Positions 20,001 to 28,007 of a stretch of 64,000 nt of DNA are shown one piece after another (within the stretch, counting starts at the first letter, position 1; each line of letters begins with the position of its first letter). The stretch lies in the NCBI RefSeq assembly GCF_012295575.1, contig NZ_CP051180.1:3038001-3102000 (forward strand). The letters run 5' to 3'. Below the pieces are notes generated by a model, which ran no database searches, had not been told where the DNA came from, and saw only the letters and a list, made by a program, of their open reading frames with translations. The position numbers and the translations under genes are program-made. Source of the DNA: Ferrimonas lipolytica (GTDB taxonomy: Bacteria > Pseudomonadota > Gammaproteobacteria > Enterobacterales > Shewanellaceae).

Positions 20001-21196
20001 CCCTCGGAGTTGTACCACTCTTGATGTCTAAACTCTACCGGATGGTACCCTTCAGCTAGCCATATCTGCTGCTGCTCGTGGGCGTAACCTAACATCCCTG
20101 ATGTGCGGTAATCACCGGTAACAACGTCACCATCTATGAGTACTTCGATGGCATTGTTACCATCAACAGCAAAATCATAATAGCCGGCACTATCAATGTA
20201 TAAATACCCTTGAAATAGGCTCAAATAATCATCGTGGGGTATGGAGTCAAAATGAGGATTTATATTATATGCTTGCTCTTGGTAAAGACTCGACGTTATT
20301 GATTTTCCCAATAACTTATTAGGCACCGAATAATTGTTTACCAGAAGTTGATACTCTACCGCACCAGACGGAATATCTTCATAGCCTTCAGTATCGAAAG
20401 TGCTAAATATCAAACCTTGTTGAAGCGACTCTCCAGAATTACAAACAGGAATAGTAACGACCTCACATACATCACCAATACCATCAGAATCTCTATCTGA
20501 TTGATCGGCATTAGAGGTTGATGGGCAGTTGTCACATACATCCCCAATACCATCACCATCGCTGTCCAGTTGGTCGTCATTTGCGGTTAACGGGCAGTTA
20601 TCACACACATCACCAATACCATCAGCATCGCTGTCTAGTTGGTCGGTATTTGCGGTTAACGGGCAGTTATCACACACATCACCAATACCATCAGCATCGC
20701 TGTCTAGTTGGTCGGTATTTGCGGTTGACGGGCAGTTATCACACACATCACCAATACCATCAGCATCGCTGTCTAGTTGGTCGGTATTTGCGGTTGACGG
20801 GCAGTTATCACACACATCACCAATACCATCACCATCGCTGTCTAGTTGGTCGGTATTTGCGGTTAACGGACAGTTATCCAACTCATCAATGATACCGTCA
20901 CCATCAGTATCAGTGCGATCATCAGCAAATACACAGTTGTAAGTATCCGAGTCAAAATCTAATACTGGATCACGCACACAATATATCGGCTCAGGATTGG
21001 GGCATTCAACAACAATTCCGAACAAAGATGACTGGCATGAACGATATGTTGTTTTATTCTCACATTTTAGATTCGAGGAGTTACCGGCCCATTCGCAACT
21101 GCCCGGCTCATCGGCTTTTGCTGAAAAGGACAAAAATACAAGAGACAAAAAAACAAGTAACAGCCTCCAAGATCCCAATTCATAATGCTTAGTCAT
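17009..21196 (-). CDS. mshQ: MSHA pilus biogenesis protein MshQ
   Basis: This very large secreted protein (1395 residues) ends the msh operon. A signal peptide (LLLVFLSLVFLSFSAKA) is followed by a Cys-rich stretch and six 23-residue thrombospondin type 3 calcium-binding repeats (residues about 107-244, DNCPLTANTDQLDSDGDGIG). A PA14-like domain comes next (about 255-420, including YLYIDSAGYYDFAVDGNNAI), then a lectin-like region and a long C-terminal DUF6701 region typical of MshQ. The start overlaps the mshP stop by 8 bases. It is probably surface-exposed or tip-associated, as is inferred for MshQ elsewhere; the function is not settled. Base composition is more AT-rich than in mreBCD. Confidence 0.85.
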   Translation of the reverse strand: MTKHYELGSWRLLLVFLSLVFLSFSAKADEPGSCEWAGNSSNLKCENKTTYRSCQSSLFGIVVECPNPEPIYCVRDPVLDFDSDTYNCVFADDRTDTDGDGIIDELDNCPLTANTDQLDSDGDGIGDVCDNCPSTANTDQLDSDADGIGDVCDNCPSTANTDQLDSDADGIGDVCDNCPLTANTDQLDSDADGIGDVCDNCPLTANDDQLDSDGDGIGDVCDNCPSTSNADQSDRDSDGIGDVCEVVTIPVCNSGESLQQGLIFSTFDTEGYEDIPSGAVEYQLLVNNYSVPNKLLGKSITSSLYQEQAYNINPHFDSIPHDDYLSLFQGYLYIDSAGYYDFAVDGNNAIEVLIDGDVVTGDYRTSGMLGYAHEQQQIWLAEGYHPVEFRHQEWYNSEGYAFYLKSQDSSLFSIVPSDDLYSCQPEPIEPEQLLEVGQFSLGAQTSHTIKFENTYTTPPLVLVMPTINRPQFGDDFTDNAATALVTSVSTTEATVVQDSPTGNADETMDKLSYLVVAQGKHILRADNGQSKVWLQAGTLNSQKLVRNNGSNTSANYEAVDWDSGHFPQTPVMLTQRQTKNNNEFVTSFSRPSNGNPGYITLDGNVDVYSVPNEETIGWLAIYTDGGSAEVSFGDSGLKIESGSTFNFQSGGSSLSNQCNSVDDYITNDFSTAPYVFASKQSRNGGQGGWARLCQNNADSFSIVIDETQDRKHTIESIAYVAIEVDKPESGAVYYRITHDGEGVTCEPESITIEAFADADYTSLLTSDTTVTLVPDDGWVDGQLLTFTGATEQSLWGVTAPTTLGLTATNAAEVSCVNTGAGDDSCVINFAESGWSLQAQSHVQGCATQNNGLQLKAVRTSASDSKVCEPFFSEQGVSVLWTIDPIIPINRKGDPEFSIQANEITEYQGNPALGTALLVSFDSNGIANLNYKYTDVGQLNLRAYYQESNQGVNQQLNGYVTLNFMPAGFEIAAEAHCINGDSSCNVFKQAGESFELNIAAKCSADGDPRNGSVAKNFRHDGIDFTSSLLSPLPGKANNWEKSVAFTQATIDNDGSVTVSAFSSEVGVFNWQPKQSADISYLSGTIAKESYYTLPIGRFTPAYLRVTQNSPALEPFCGSMSYLGQPRGFASGLAPSLTIEGFSRNDAETENYSGDYWVFNNAVDVSVYDSGASAAVTRQLNYNLIASSQTMNFIDTTVTYDRAATPVIPFDANLGFEIDADSVTDRDAICVKTDANGSCQTVVFSNITGTEWRDGRIQLQSVYGTETQALTIPAEVQYFNTAGRYQRNVEDSCTVIDSSDAVVSNSMVAISGGGTVSAGLSELNASALGQASVVTLEQRLESTLPHLRWWWDRPISEDDIGRQCFAGSTATVCNPKATLTYGRYRGNDRVIYRRSVP
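20465..20878 (-). repeat. Six 69-bp tandem repeats in mshQ
   Basis: Six in-frame 69-bp units encode DNCPxTxNxDQxDxDxDGIGDVC. The four central units are nearly identical at the DNA level, so copy number can change by slippage or recombination without breaking the frame. These units give the protein a rod of calcium-binding TSP3 repeats. Confidence 0.9.
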
Positions 21197-21644
21197 ACGC
21201 CAATACCTCTATTACTTCCTTGGCGGTGGCGGCGCCACTACCGCAGTTCCCTTCAACCGATATCAAAAAGCGGGTTGCCGCCGCATCCCCCGGAGCGGCA
21301 TCGGAAGCGTTGCATGATATTGGGGTAGCAGTGCAGTTTACAAAGCCGTCGCCCACTAAACCGTTGCCGGCGGCGAGCGCCTTCGCCTCCACGTTACTGC
21401 AGGCCGCAGCTGGGCTTTCGCTGGCGTTGCGATTGAGCACCCTTGCTAAAGCCCATTCAACGCCGGTGTTAGCCACGGCTAGCGCTCGCGTTTGGTTTAC
21501 ATCTAAACCCAGATTACTGTCTTCCTGACGAAGGTTATTAAGCAAAACTAAGGCAAGGGAAGACATCACCACAATAACGAATACGGCAATAAAAAGCGCC
21601 GACCCCTGTTGACGTTGTGTGCCAGCGCCAGTGCTAAGGTACAT
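21189..21644 (-). CDS. mshP: MSHA pilus biogenesis protein MshP (PilX-like)
   Basis: The 151-residue minor pilin-like protein has a short leader ending QQG, followed by SALFIAVFVIVVMSSLALVL, a type IV pilin-like helix, as in PilX/MshP. The C-terminal half has several Cys and is secreted. ATG 21644 (MYLSTGAGTQRQQG) lies downstream of AGGAGG and overlaps the mshO 3' end by 11 bases. It belongs to the minor-pilin set mshC-D-O-P that primes MSHA pilus assembly. Confidence 0.85.
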   Translation of the reverse strand: MYLSTGAGTQRQQGSALFIAVFVIVVMSSLALVLLNNLRQEDSNLGLDVNQTRALAVANTGVEWALARVLNRNASESPAAACSNVEAKALAAGNGLVGDGFVNCTATPISCNASDAAPGDAAATRFLISVEGNCGSGAATAKEVIEVLAYD

Positions 21645-22428
21645 TCGCAAGTTGTACCTCCTGTACCCAGCGTTGTTGTTGACCATCAACCGCAAACCAC
21701 CATTGCAAGCGCACTAGGTTATTACGGCCCAGGGCTGGTGGTTCTGAAACAAATGGGCACTGTGGATCACCTGCCACTGAGTTGGCACAAACACCGAGAT
21801 CGTTAGTAAGCCCCTCACCCATCAATACATTGTTGCGCCGAATCTGTTCACCGACAACGCACCATTCCACCATTGGTCTGGCCATAAAAAAGCGGTCATT
21901 GGATGAATATGTGGCTGGCTCAATTGTGCCACTGAGCTCCAGCTCAGCGAGACTGCAGTCGGTACCGCAACTGGAGATGTTGGCACTATTAATCGAATAG
22001 AAATAGGGCTGATAACCATCGAACAGCGCCACTTCTGTCGCGCTGCAACCGCTACAATCTGAAGTTGAACAGCAGTTAGGAAGGTAACTGACGATATGAT
22101 CCGTCGTCCCAACTAGAGGATTAGCCAATAAACGCTCCGCCGATTCAAGCGGCCTAAAGGTGATGCAACCCAGTGCAATTGAGTCACCATTAACATCAGT
22201 TTCAGGCCAAACTCTTACGGTACCGGGAACGGCTTGCCCTACCTCAGCAGTAAAGCGCTGCGAGGCCAATCGCAACTGGCTCATCTGCTGTTGCCACGCG
22301 GTACTGGTCTTATAGATCTGCATCCCGTAGGTAATAAAACTGGTAACCCCAAGCGCCAACACCGCAATCACCACAATAGTGACCACCATCTCGACTAAGG
22401 TAAACCCACGATAACCCACTTGCTTCAT
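21634..22428 (-). CDS. mshO: MSHA minor pilin MshO
   Basis: This 264-residue type IV prepilin has leader MKQVGYRG and prepilin peptidase site G/FTLVEMVVTIVVIAVLAL, with Glu at position +5 of the mature form. The C-terminal domain is Cys-rich (YLPNCCSTSDCSGCSATEV), as expected of a disulfide-bonded PilW-like minor pilin. Its ATG shares one base with the mshD stop (TGATG). Confidence 0.9.
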   Translation of the reverse strand: MKQVGYRGFTLVEMVVTIVVIAVLALGVTSFITYGMQIYKTSTAWQQQMSQLRLASQRFTAEVGQAVPGTVRVWPETDVNGDSIALGCITFRPLESAERLLANPLVGTTDHIVSYLPNCCSTSDCSGCSATEVALFDGYQPYFYSINSANISSCGTDCSLAELELSGTIEPATYSSNDRFFMARPMVEWCVVGEQIRRNNVLMGEGLTNDLGVCANSVAGDPQCPFVSEPPALGRNNLVRLQWWFAVDGQQQRWVQEVQLANVP

Positions 22429-22925
22429 CAGAAGTTACCCCGCATTTGGCTAAACTTCATCGCTTCACCACTGGGGCTGGTTACCGTTACGGTTATCGAC
22501 TTAGCGTCTCCCTGCCAGCCGGCACTGCGTTGGCAATTAACGCTAATACCAACCTCAAATCGGTCATAGTGATCGCCGCCCAATAACTCCTCAGCATTAC
22601 CTTGATAGTTATGGAAGTTATCGAGTAACTGCCACTCGCGTGGATCACTATCTGCACCGGGGCACAAATTGCCATCATCGCCACAGCAAGTTATCGAAGT
22701 GACGGTACCACCACCTGCTGGGGTGGTTCGATCAAAGTGACGCCCGTTAAGTTCGGCTAGCACTGCTTTACCAACTTGAGCATTTTGAGCACGGATAAAA
22801 GCATCGGCGGAGCGTTCCGCTAAGGGGTATAACAGCGTACTGAGCAGCGTTAATGATATCGCCAACACCACCATGCCGATAACGGCTTCAATCAGGGTAA
22901 AGCCGCGCTCAGTCTGCATGCACAT
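22428..22925 (-). CDS. mshD: MSHA minor pilin MshD
   Basis: This type IV prepilin of about 165 residues has leader MCMQTERG followed by FTLIEAVIGMVVLAISLTLL with Glu+5. It resembles the PilV/MshD class. The start could be ATG 22925 or ATG 22919; both lie within the mshC 3' end. It acts with MshC, MshO and MshP as a pilus-initiating minor pilin. Confidence 0.88.
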   Translation of the reverse strand: MCMQTERGFTLIEAVIGMVVLAISLTLLSTLLYPLAERSADAFIRAQNAQVGKAVLAELNGRHFDRTTPAGGGTVTSITCCGDDGNLCPGADSDPREWQLLDNFHNYQGNAEELLGGDHYDRFEVGISVNCQRSAGWQGDAKSITVTVTSPSGEAMKFSQMRGNF

Positions 22926-23346
22926 AGCCTTGGGATTCAATACGTAACTTCAACAGCTCATCGGCACTAACATAGATATCGCAGCCAGTGCTGCAGTTAT
23001 TGCCGGCCCCAGTTGCTAGTGGCGTCCCTTCGCGGTTAAAGGTAACTGAGAAGGTTGGAATTCGGTCAAGAACGACTTGAGTCTTCTCAAGTAAAAACGC
23101 CTCAGCAGCACAGTCGCCACTGAGCTGAAATTGGGCACTGGTTACCGCTAGGGCACAAGTTTGCCCCGCCATACTCGCTTGCTGCGCGGCGCGCAGTTGG
23201 GTGATCAATGCATCACGAGTAATTGTGGCATCAAAGGCATTAGAACTAAAAAAGCGCGGTGCCACCGTTACCGCTAAGATGGCTATCAACAAGATAGTAA
23301 CCACCAGTTCGATAAGGGTGAAACCGCGCAGTTTTGACTGCATCAT
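22909..23346 (-). CDS. mshC: MSHA minor pilin MshC
   Basis: This 145-residue prepilin has leader MMQSKLRG and FTLIELVVTILLIAILAVTV with Glu+5. Its soluble domain contains a paired Cys loop (NNCSTGCDIYV). It follows mshA by 13 bases and is probably translated from the same transcript. In Vibrio the orthologue is needed for pilus assembly. Confidence 0.88.
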   Translation of the reverse strand: MMQSKLRGFTLIELVVTILLIAILAVTVAPRFFSSNAFDATITRDALITQLRAAQQASMAGQTCALAVTSAQFQLSGDCAAEAFLLEKTQVVLDRIPTFSVTFNREGTPLATGAGNNCSTGCDIYVSADELLKLRIESQGYVHAD

Positions 23347-23359
23347 GTGCTAGGGCTTA

Positions 23360-23848
23360 TTAACAGCCGTCACCTTCGAGAGTATAAGTCGGCTTAACTC
23401 CATCTCCAGCAGACTGAACATAATCAACGTAGCAAGCAGGCGAATCCGTCTCATCAGTAACCACGATATCTTCAGGATAAATGCGCACAGAAGTATCACC
23501 ATCAACAGCAATAACACTCCAATCTCCAGAGTTGTCGAAAATCAGATTGATTCCAGCTTCAGTATGCGGAACGTAACCGTTCACCAAAGAAGTAACTTGA
23601 CCTGAATCGACACCGTTACCATCAGCATCAACTTTATAGCTGTCATTATCTTCTTGACCAGCAACGAGAGCTTTTGAATGCACTAACTCATTACCACTTT
23701 TAAGAGCACCTTCAACACCATTCAAAGTCGCAATACGCGCATCAGAAGATATATCGATAAACTTTGGTGCAGCAACTGCTGCAAGAATGCCTAAAATTAC
23801 GATCACTACGACCAGTTCAATTAGGGTAAAGCCTTTTTGTTTCTGCAT
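23360..23848 (-). CDS. mshA: MSHA major pilin MshA
   Basis: This 162-residue type IVa pilin has leader MQKQKG and FTLIELVVVIVILGILAAVA with Glu+5, then PKFIDISSDARIATLNGVEG, the conserved N-terminal helix of MshA. The C-terminal Cys pair (PACYVDYV to EGDGC) forms the usual D-region. A good ribosome site (GGAG) precedes the ATG in a 38-base AT-rich gap after mshB. It is the structural subunit of the pilus used for surface attachment. Confidence 0.93.
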   Translation of the reverse strand: MQKQKGFTLIELVVVIVILGILAAVAAPKFIDISSDARIATLNGVEGALKSGNELVHSKALVAGQEDNDSYKVDADGNGVDSGQVTSLVNGYVPHTEAGINLIFDNSGDWSVIAVDGDTSVRIYPEDIVVTDETDSPACYVDYVQSAGDGVKPTYTLEGDGC

Positions 23849-23886
23849 TTTTGTACTCCAAATACAAATAATATTTTATTTTTTAA

Positions 23887-24492
23887 TTAGTTATCAAAGC
23901 TAATGATCTGGCCAGTGCCCGGGTTGTAGCTGAAGCCAACGGTACCGGCTGCGTCAACTGGGTCAGCAGTTTCAGGACGGCCAGTACTCGCATCAAGCTC
24001 TAGGGCAGAGGTTAAGAAGTAATGGCACATATCAACGTTGGCAACGTCGTTACCCTCTAAATCCTTAACAGTACCAACACCATTGGTCTCCACTCGAACG
24101 TAATAACGTGCATCACGAAGATCATCGTTTGCCGAGGTCAGGTAAGACGGGGTGCTTTGCAGGATATCGTCAAACACGCCACCGCAATCGGCACTAGACA
24201 TATTGCTACTGTCACGGTTGCTATCGTTAGTAGGGTAACCAAACTGGTTAACATTAACGGTACTACCGTTCAGTAAGATGTTGTCGTTGCGACGACCATC
24301 CACTTCCCACTGGGCGCGAACCAAACCAACTGCTGCGGCAAAACCACCGCCAACACCCTCTGCAGCAGCGACTTCAGCTTCATCGGTTAAGTTAATAAAG
24401 CGTGGTAGGGCAACAGCTGCCAGTAAGCCTAAAATCACCACGACGATAACCAATTCGACGAAGGTAAAGCCTCGTTGTTTTTGTGTATTCAT
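23887..24492 (-). CDS. mshB: MSHA pilin-like protein MshB
   Basis: This 201-residue prepilin has leader MNTQKQRG and FTFVELVIVVVILGLLAAVA with Glu+5. The RFINLTDEAEVAAAEGVGGG helix resembles MshA, as in other msh loci where mshB sits just before mshA. I chose ATG 24492; upstream in-frame codons back to 24528 would add a non-prepilin extension. It is preceded by a 113-base AT-rich gap that may hold a promoter for the pilin genes. Confidence 0.88.
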   Translation of the reverse strand: MNTQKQRGFTFVELVIVVVILGLLAAVALPRFINLTDEAEVAAAEGVGGGFAAAVGLVRAQWEVDGRRNDNILLNGSTVNVNQFGYPTNDSNRDSSNMSSADCGGVFDDILQSTPSYLTSANDDLRDARYYVRVETNGVGTVKDLEGNDVANVDMCHYFLTSALELDASTGRPETADPVDAAGTVGFSYNPGTGQIISFDN

Positions 24493-24605
24493 ATTACTCT
24501 TCCACGCAAGAATGAAGCGGTTTAACAAACAAAGTCGATTACCGCCTAGATTGACACAGCTATTAAATATTATCTACTTAGAGCCGAGTTAATAACTTCA
24601 TAAAA

Positions 24606-25043
24606 TCAATTATATAACAACACACTGCCAGTACTCGGGTAGTAATGAAGCTCACCCCCTGTCGTTAACAGATAACTGCAATAATCCGCTCGCTGCTGCT
24701 GGCGAACCAGCAACGCTTCAGCGGGCTTACCCATCAATTGTTGCCACAGCAGCTGACAGCCATGTTGCGGTTGTGGCCAACCTTGAGCAGACATAACCGT
24801 AAGTGTATATACATTACCATCGGGTGATGAAGAAGAGAGTGATACAGGTTTATTTTTAACCAACCAGTTTCCTCGGACAATCAGCAATGAATCAATAAAA
24901 CGCTGTTGCACTACCGTTGCTGGAATCGTCTTCTCTATCTCACCAATGGGTAACCGCCACCACAACACCAACATAATCAACAATGATAACAGCAACATAA
25001 ACAGTCGTTGTTGCCGAGTGTCAGCACGTTGTTGACGGCTCAT
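24606..25043 (-). CDS. mshF: MSHA biogenesis protein MshF
   Basis: This 145-residue protein has one membrane helix near residues 15-33 (LFMLLLSLLIMLVLWW) and a periplasmic domain. Sequence conservation in MshF is low, so the call rests on position between mshG and mshB and on length. ATG 25043 shares its A with the mshG TGA (TGATG). Its exact role in MSHA assembly is unknown. Confidence 0.78.
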   Translation of the reverse strand: MSRQQRADTRQQRLFMLLLSLLIMLVLWWRLPIGEIEKTIPATVVQQRFIDSLLIVRGNWLVKNKPVSLSSSSPDGNVYTLTVMSAQGWPQPQHGCQLLWQQLMGKPAEALLVRQQQRADYCSYLLTTGGELHYYPSTGSVLLYN

Positions 25044-26260
25044 CAGTGTCCCTGTACTGCGCTGAACATATCCCACATCGGCAGATAGATACCCAATGCC
25101 AATACCGCTAACATACACGCCACAATCACCAGTAAGATTGGTTCAAGCTTGGCGGTTAAGCCTTTTAGCTCGTGTTCAACCTCACGATCGTAAAACTCGG
25201 CAGCATCATCCAACAGCTCATCCAAACGGCCTGTTTCTTCGCCTACCGAAATCATCTGCATCACCAGCGCAGTAAACAAGCCACTTTGACCAGCAACCCG
25301 CTGCAAACTATCACCACCTTCAATCCCTCGGCGCATGGTAACAATGCTTTGCTGCATGTAAGTGTTGTCGACTGCTTCGGAAACCAATTGCAACGATTGA
25401 TGGATCGGCACCCCACCGCGCAACATCATCGCTAGGCTGCGGCTAAACCGGCTCAAGGTGGCACGACGGATCAAGCTGCCAAGCAACGGCATCCGCAGTT
25501 TGAATTTATCCCAGTTATAGGCACCAGCTGCCGACAACAGATAAGCACGGATCCCAAAAAAGGCGGCAATGACGCCAATAGTTAGCAGCCACCAATAGTT
25601 GACAAAAAAATCAGACGTACCGATAAGGATTCGGGTAGGCAGCGGCAATTCAGCACCGAACTTGGCAAACATGCTGGCAAACTGGGGGATCACAAAGATA
25701 TTCAATACCACCATTGCTACGGCAATCACCGCGACCACAATCGTCGGATAGCGCATCGCTGCTTTGACTTGGCGTTTGGTCTCAGAGTCTTGCTCGATGT
25801 GCTGATGCAAACGGCCAAAAGCCTCATCCAAGTTACCGGTATTTTCACCAACGTGGATCATCGCCACATACATGGCGCTAAACACTCGCGGATGTTGGTT
25901 CATCGCCGCAGACAGCGGGTGCCCTTGCACTAACTGATCACGCAGATCGAGCAAGGTTTCCTTCATTAACTCGTTATCTTGTCCTTCAGCCAAGCCCGTT
26001 AAAGCTTGCAGCAATGGGATCCCCGATTTAGCCAGCGACTGCATCTGTCGCGTAAATAACAGCAAGGCTGTTGTCGGAATCTTCGATTGAAACAGCGCCT
26101 TAAACTCAAGCCCTTTGCGCTCACTGATTGGCTTAAGCTCGAGCGGGATTATCGACCGCCGCATCAGCTGTTCCATCGCCGCACTTTCGCTATTGGCCTC
26201 TAAAGTGCCATCCACTTTGTTGCCACCGGGACCTCGTCCTTGATATTGATATTGAGGCAT
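25043..26260 (-). CDS. mshG: MSHA platform protein MshG (GspF/PilC family)
   Basis: This 405-residue polytopic inner-membrane protein is of the T2SSF/PilC family, the platform on which pilin subunits are inserted. It has two GspF repeats (residues about 68-190 and 270-395), with signatures LFTRQMQSLAKSGIPLLQAL and LSRFSRSLAMMLRGGVPIHQ. Three membrane helices include YPTIVVAVIAVAMVVLNIFV and EPILLVIVACMLAVLALGIY. It begins one base after the mshE stop. Confidence 0.94.
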   Translation of the reverse strand: MPQYQYQGRGPGGNKVDGTLEANSESAAMEQLMRRSIIPLELKPISERKGLEFKALFQSKIPTTALLLFTRQMQSLAKSGIPLLQALTGLAEGQDNELMKETLLDLRDQLVQGHPLSAAMNQHPRVFSAMYVAMIHVGENTGNLDEAFGRLHQHIEQDSETKRQVKAAMRYPTIVVAVIAVAMVVLNIFVIPQFASMFAKFGAELPLPTRILIGTSDFFVNYWWLLTIGVIAAFFGIRAYLLSAAGAYNWDKFKLRMPLLGSLIRRATLSRFSRSLAMMLRGGVPIHQSLQLVSEAVDNTYMQQSIVTMRRGIEGGDSLQRVAGQSGLFTALVMQMISVGEETGRLDELLDDAAEFYDREVEHELKGLTAKLEPILLVIVACMLAVLALGIYLPMWDMFSAVQGH

Positions 26261-26261
26261 A

Positions 26262-28007
26262 TCAAGACTCGTCTATTCGTTGAGCCAGACTCTGGCTGAG
26301 TTCGCTGATGTCTTCAGCTAAGCGCATCGCCTCTGACAGCGTAGTTAAACCTTGGCTGGCGTAATCAAGCGCAGCTAAAGCCAACGGCTGGAAGCTTGGG
26401 TTACGGCGCGCCGCTTTGGCAAAGGCAAGTGGGTCGCCGTCGCGCAGGGCATCAATCATCGGTTCATCAAGCTCAAGCAGTTCATATACCCCGATACGAC
26501 CGCGGAAGCCGGTTTGGTTACAGCGCTGACAACCAACACCGCGATGGAAGGTTCGTGCCGCTACTTGAGCATCTGCAACGTGGGTTAACCAGGCTTTTTC
26601 AGCTGGTTCTGCCTCAACCTCAGTGGCGCAATGATTGCAGATCCGACGCACCAAACGCTGGGCCAGAATAGCCCGCAGTGCCGATGAAACCAAGTAAGGT
26701 GCGGCGCCCATATCGATTAAGCGCAAGGTCGAGCTAATGGCGTCGTTGGTGTGCAAGGTTGATAACACCAAATGACCGGTTAGGGCGGCTCGCAGGCCAA
26801 TTTCAACGGTCTCTTGATCACGCATCTCACCAACCATGATGATGTCCGGATCCTGACGTAAGGTGGTACGCAGCACTTGCGAAAAGGTTAAGCCGATCTT
26901 CTGGTTTACCTGTACTTGGTTAATGCGGTCGAGGCGATATTCGACAGGATCCTCAACGGTGATGATCTTATTGCTCGGCTGGTTAAGCTCATTCAACAAA
27001 CCATACAGCGTGGTGGTTTTACCTGAACCAGTTGGGCCGGTAACCAAAATCATGCCGTGGGGACGATTAATCTGTGCTCGTAAGCGACGTTGAATCGCAT
27101 CGGGCATACCGGTTTTGGCAATATCGAGCAGGCCCGCCGATTGGTCCAGCAAACGCATCACCACTGCTTCGCCATTTTGGACCGGCATGGTGGATACTCG
27201 CACATCAACCTCATGCTGGGCGATGGTAAACTGGAAACGACCATCTTGCGGTAAGCGCTTCTCCGAAATATCGAGCCCAGACATCAACTTAATCCGCAGC
27301 ACCAAGGCATTAGCGACTCGGAACTCGGTTAAGGTGTTCTCCATCAACTGACCATCAACCCGGTAGCGAATCCGCAATACGTTCTCATCCGGCTCAATGT
27401 GAATATCCGATGCACGTACCTGCATCGCATCTTCAAAAATCGATTGCAGTAGCCGCACTACGGTCGCGTCACCACCGTCGTCATCGGCCATCAATCCAGA
27501 CAGAGTGAAGTCTTGCTCGTCGCCATACTCTTCTTGCAACTCACCAGCAATTGAGGCGATCTTTTCTGTGTGGCGGTAAAGGTTGTCAAACGCGTCCAGC
27601 AGCTGCCCTTCTGTCGCAACCGCTAGGCGGATCTGGCGCGGAGCCAACAGCGTTTCTAGGGTATCCAACGCGGCCAGATCAGCGGGATCGCTCATAGCGA
27701 GCAACACCCCATCTTCATCGGCTTCAACCACTAAAGCGCGGTAACGACGAGCGTGAACCTCGGGTAATAACTGCACCAACGCAGGGGCAATACGACGGCG
27801 ACTGATATCAAGGAATGGAATTGCCATCTGCTGCGACAAAATGGTCAGCAGCTGCTCCTCGGTAATCGCTCCCATATCAATCAGGGTACGACCGAGCTTA
27901 CGCCCACCACTTTTTTGCGCGGTTAACGCCGCCATTACCTGCTCTTCGGTTACGGCGCCTTCGGCTACCAGCAAATCACCTAAGCGTTGTTTTAATTGTG
28001 GTTTCAT
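26262..28007 (-). CDS. mshE: MSHA assembly ATPase MshE with c-di-GMP-binding motifs
   Basis: This 581-residue GspE/PilB-type hexameric ATPase powers pilus extension. The N-terminal domain (residues 8-31 and 37-60) shows two tandem MshEN c-di-GMP-binding motifs, RLGDLLVAEGAVTEEQ... and KLGRTLIDMGAITEEQ..., each ending in a Gln. The catalytic domain has Walker A (TGPTGSGKTTTLYG), the Asp box and Walker B (DPDIIMVGEMRDQET). The C-terminal zinc site is CNHC with CQRC. The ATG overlaps the mshN stop. Activity is thus expected to rise with c-di-GMP. Confidence 0.95.
   Translation of the reverse strand: MKPQLKQRLGDLLVAEGAVTEEQVMAALTAQKSGGRKLGRTLIDMGAITEEQLLTILSQQMAIPFLDISRRRIAPALVQLLPEVHARRYRALVVEADEDGVLLAMSDPADLAALDTLETLLAPRQIRLAVATEGQLLDAFDNLYRHTEKIASIAGELQEEYGDEQDFTLSGLMADDDGGDATVVRLLQSIFEDAMQVRASDIHIEPDENVLRIRYRVDGQLMENTLTEFRVANALVLRIKLMSGLDISEKRLPQDGRFQFTIAQHEVDVRVSTMPVQNGEAVVMRLLDQSAGLLDIAKTGMPDAIQRRLRAQINRPHGMILVTGPTGSGKTTTLYGLLNELNQPSNKIITVEDPVEYRLDRINQVQVNQKIGLTFSQVLRTTLRQDPDIIMVGEMRDQETVEIGLRAALTGHLVLSTLHTNDAISSTLRLIDMGAAPYLVSSALRAILAQRLVRRICNHCATEVEAEPAEKAWLTHVADAQVAARTFHRGVGCQRCNQTGFRGRIGVYELLELDEPMIDALRDGDPLAFAKAARRNPSFQPLALAALDYASQGLTTLSEAMRLAEDISELSQSLAQRIDES

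Noticed and set aside
20518-20942. Plus-strand His/Tyr-rich repetitive frames
   Set aside because: Shadows of the TSP3 repeats of mshQ on the other strand.
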